Shown: positions 4,624 through 5,898 of the stretch, one piece after another
How the letters are laid out: each line of letters starts with the position of its first letter
How positions within the stretch are numbered: the first letter of the stretch is position 1
DNA from: an uncultured Acidimicrobiales bacterium
GTDB lineage: Bacteria; Actinomycetota; Acidimicrobiia; Acidimicrobiales; SZUA-35
Direction: 5' to 3'
NCBI GenBank assembly: GCA_938028175.1
Contig: CALJAE010000018.1
Span: forward strand, 1-5,898
Length of the DNA stretch: 5,898 nucleotides
The notes under the pieces: model-generated
Databases searched by the model: none
Seen by the model: only the letters and a program-made list of their open reading frames with translations
What the model was told of the DNA's origin: nothing
Position numbers and translations under genes: made by a program

Positions 4624-4646
4624 AATCTCAGATTAAATCTGAGATT
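4624..4646. repeat. Perfect 10-bp hairpin with 3-base loop
   Basis: AATCTCAGAT (4624-4633), loop TAA and ATCTGAGATT (4637-4646) are perfect reverse complements. Part of its right arm recurs as TTAAATCTGGGAT at 4677-4689. With no T-run after it, intrinsic termination is unlikely. Confidence 0.7.
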
Positions 4647-4696
4647 GTGGCACACATGGGTCGGTGTTGGGAAAGTTAAATCTGGGATCTAACCAG

Positions 4697-4711
4697 ACCC
4701 ACGTCGTGGGT
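4697..4711. repeat. 6-bp hairpin in the pnp leader
   Basis: ACCCAC (4697-4702) pairs with GTGGGT (4706-4711) around a GTC loop. Its left arm can instead pair with TGGGTC at 4657-4662, so the two folds exclude each other. Confidence 0.55.
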
Positions 4712-4712
4712 T

Positions 4713-4731
4713 GTAGCCAGTCGTTGGCTAC
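4713..4731. repeat. Perfect 7-bp hairpin in the pnp leader
   Basis: GTAGCCA (4713-4719) pairs perfectly with TGGCTAC (4725-4731) around a GTCGT loop. It lies one base after the third hairpin and 14 bases before the Shine-Dalgarno site. Confidence 0.6.
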
Positions 4732-4745
4732 TAATTTAAATACAT

Positions 4746-4752
4746 AAAGGAG
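4746..4752 (+). promoter_or_regulatory. pnp ribosome binding site
   Basis: AAAGGAG, eight bases before the ATG at 4761, is a strong Shine-Dalgarno sequence and fixes the pnp start. It contrasts with rbfA and the unknown genes, which have none. Confidence 0.85.
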
Positions 4753-4760
4753 ATCCAGTT

Positions 4761-5898
4761 ATGGATTCTTACTCAGCTTCGGGCTCTATCACAAATGGTG
4801 ATGGCCCAGAGATGCACCTGGAAACAGGTAAGCTTGCGTTACAAGCTGGTGGTTCTGTTATCGCGCGAATAGGCGATACTTCAGTACTAGCAACAGCTAC
4901 CGCAGCTAACTCAGTCAGGGACGGAATTGATTTCTTCCCACTAACAGTAGACGTCGAAGAGCGAGCGTACGCTGCCGGGAAAATTCCTGGTGGTTTCTTG
5001 CGTCGTGAAGGTAGAGCCTCAGACAAAGCAACATTGACAGCTCGTCTTATCGACCGTCCACTACGTCCATCGTTTGCCGACGGATACCGAAACGAAACTC
5101 AGGTTGTTATCACTGTTCTTTCAACAGATGTGACCAACCCGCACGATGTACTAGCTATCAACGCTGCATCAGCTGCGCTAATGGTTTCTGACATTCCATT
5201 CAATGACGCAATTGGCGCTGTACGCCTTGCTTACACCACAGATGGTGAGTGGTTGCCACATCCAACTTATGAAGAAGGCCAAGAGTCATCTTTCGAAATC
5301 GTTGTAGCTGGACGCCAGCTAGAAAACGGTGAAGTTGCTGTGATGATGGTAGAAGCCGGTGGTACCGAGGCTCAGTGGAACAACGTTCAGGGCGGTGCCC
5401 CAAAGGTTGACGAAGCTACTTTGGCTAAGGCTCTAGACGAAGCCGCTATCTACATTAAAGAAGCAATTGCTGTTCAGATGAAGCTTGTAGAAGCTGCCGG
5501 TGGCCGTAAGCCAACCATGGAGTTCGACGCTCAGCGTGACTACTCAGATGAGCAAATGGCAGCCGTTAAGGCCGAGTGTGAGTCAAAGCTTGTTGAGATG
5601 ATGCAAATCTCTGACAAGGTGGAGCGAGAAGCAGCAGAAGCCGCTAACCGTGAAGCGACACTCGACAAGTTGGTTGCAGCTGTACCAGAAGACGAGCAGG
5701 GTCTTGCTCGCAAAGAGTACTCTGCAGCACTTCGATCACTAACCAAGTCAGTGGTTCGTAGTCGAATCGTTGAAGGCTTCCGTATTGACGGTCGTGGCCC
5801 AGGCGACATTCGCCCACTTTCAGCAGAAGTAAGCGTTGTGCCTCGTGTGCACGGCTCCGGTCTGTTCAAGCGTGGAGAAACTCAGGTACTTAACATTC
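4761..5898 (+). CDS. pnp: Polyribonucleotide nucleotidyltransferase (PNPase), 5' part, cut by the window end
   Basis: PNPase degrades RNA 3' to 5' by phosphorolysis and works as a trimer. The window holds 379 codons, about half of the ~700-750 usual in the family, with the frame open to the edge. The first RNase PH domain occupies roughly residues 15-145 and includes FFPLTVDVEERAYAAGKIPGG (split here as 58-66 and 67-78) and REGRASDKATLTARLIDRPLRP (82-92 and 93-103). Its second part follows (~146-210). The alpha-helical linker domain spans roughly 240-335. The second RNase PH domain starts at FRIDGRGPGDIRPLS (340-354) and continues to GSGLFKRGETQVL (365-377). The catalytic aspartates of that domain and the KH and S1 domains lie beyond the window. 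The start is supported by AAAGGAG eight bases upstream. Unlike the common tight rpsO-pnp arrangement, 1.5 kb with two unknown genes lies between them. Confidence 0.95.
   Translation, partial: MDSYSASGSITNGDGPEMHLETGKLALQAGGSVIARIGDTSVLATATAANSVRDGIDFFPLTVDVEERAYAAGKIPGGFLRREGRASDKATLTARLIDRPLRPSFADGYRNETQVVITVLSTDVTNPHDVLAINAASAALMVSDIPFNDAIGAVRLAYTTDGEWLPHPTYEEGQESSFEIVVAGRQLENGEVAVMMVEAGGTEAQWNNVQGGAPKVDEATLAKALDEAAIYIKEAIAVQMKLVEAAGGRKPTMEFDAQRDYSDEQMAAVKAECESKLVEMMQISDKVEREAAEAANREATLDKLVAAVPEDEQGLARKEYSAALRSLTKSVVRSRIVEGFRIDGRGPGDIRPLSAEVSVVPRVHGSGLFKRGETQVLNI

Larger units (their letters stand above)
4500..4760 (+). promoter_or_regulatory. 261-bp non-coding pnp leader region with four tandem hairpins
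   Basis: No gene can be supported here. From 4601 on, four inverted repeats follow one another: 4601-4620, 4624-4646, 4697-4711 and 4713-4731, ending just before the pnp Shine-Dalgarno. pnp leaders are regulatory in other bacteria (in E. coli RNase III cuts a leader stem and PNPase then represses its own mRNA), so a similar role is plausible. TGGGTC (4657-4662) can also pair with GACCCA (4696-4701). That would disrupt the third hairpin and so offers two alternative folds. The part before 4590 shows no clear structure. Confidence 0.55.

Noticed and set aside
4601..4646. Intrinsic terminator after the second unknown gene
   Set aside because: The two stems are strong but no T-run follows either, and they sit 100 bp or more past the stop codon. 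A leader or repeat role fits better.
1911..5869. Minus-strand open frames at 1911-2162, 2215-2445, 2457-2690, 4769-5026, 5200-5403 and 5540-5869
   Set aside because: Each lies opposite a well-recognised gene (ribF or pnp), has no family features and no start signals, so they are shadows.

Overview
The window is a stretch of bacterial chromosome read entirely on the + strand. It carries a translation and RNA-processing cluster: rbfA, truB, an unknown gene, ribF, rpsO, two unknown genes, then the 5' half of pnp. This order, the modest base composition (roughly half G+C) and gene starts placed directly behind TANNNT boxes suggest an actinobacterial lineage, perhaps a lower-GC Acidimicrobiia-like one. 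The taxonomic call is inference from style and gene order, not from a marker comparison.

Layout. Positions 1-131 hold a repeat structure: two 33-bp direct repeats flanking a hairpin. rbfA (132-551) and truB (544-1410) overlap by 8 nt and form a coupled pair for 30S maturation and tRNA pseudouridylation. A 144-residue protein of unknown function (1451-1885) has its own leaderless-type promoter and sits between truB and ribF. ribF (1926-2867) makes FMN and FAD. rpsO (2977-3255) encodes S15 and has a good Shine-Dalgarno site behind a small hairpin. Next come two unknown genes of 197 and 173 codons (3298-3891 and 3978-4499), then a 261-bp non-coding stretch with four tandem hairpins, then pnp (4761 to the window edge).

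The most unusual part is the rpsO-pnp interval. In many bacteria these two genes are neighbours and co-expressed. Here the interval holds two genes that look like strongly diverged relatives. Each is preceded by nearly the same ~80-bp segment, made of the last codons of rpsO, its stop, a small inverted repeat and a TACAAT box seven bases before the start codon. The copy in front of the second gene carries a relic of an S15 tail (KELGLRG-stop against KELGIRG-stop). It differs from the resident tail mostly at synonymous positions. This suggests the second gene arrived together with the rpsO end of a related genome by recombination, so the rpsO-pnp gap may be an exchange slot for small cargo genes. 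This is a hypothesis that comparison with related genomes could settle.

Translation signals fall into two classes. rpsO and pnp have strong Shine-Dalgarno sites. rbfA and the three unknown genes have a TANNNT box 6-7 nt before the start codon and no Shine-Dalgarno, as expected for leaderless mRNAs.
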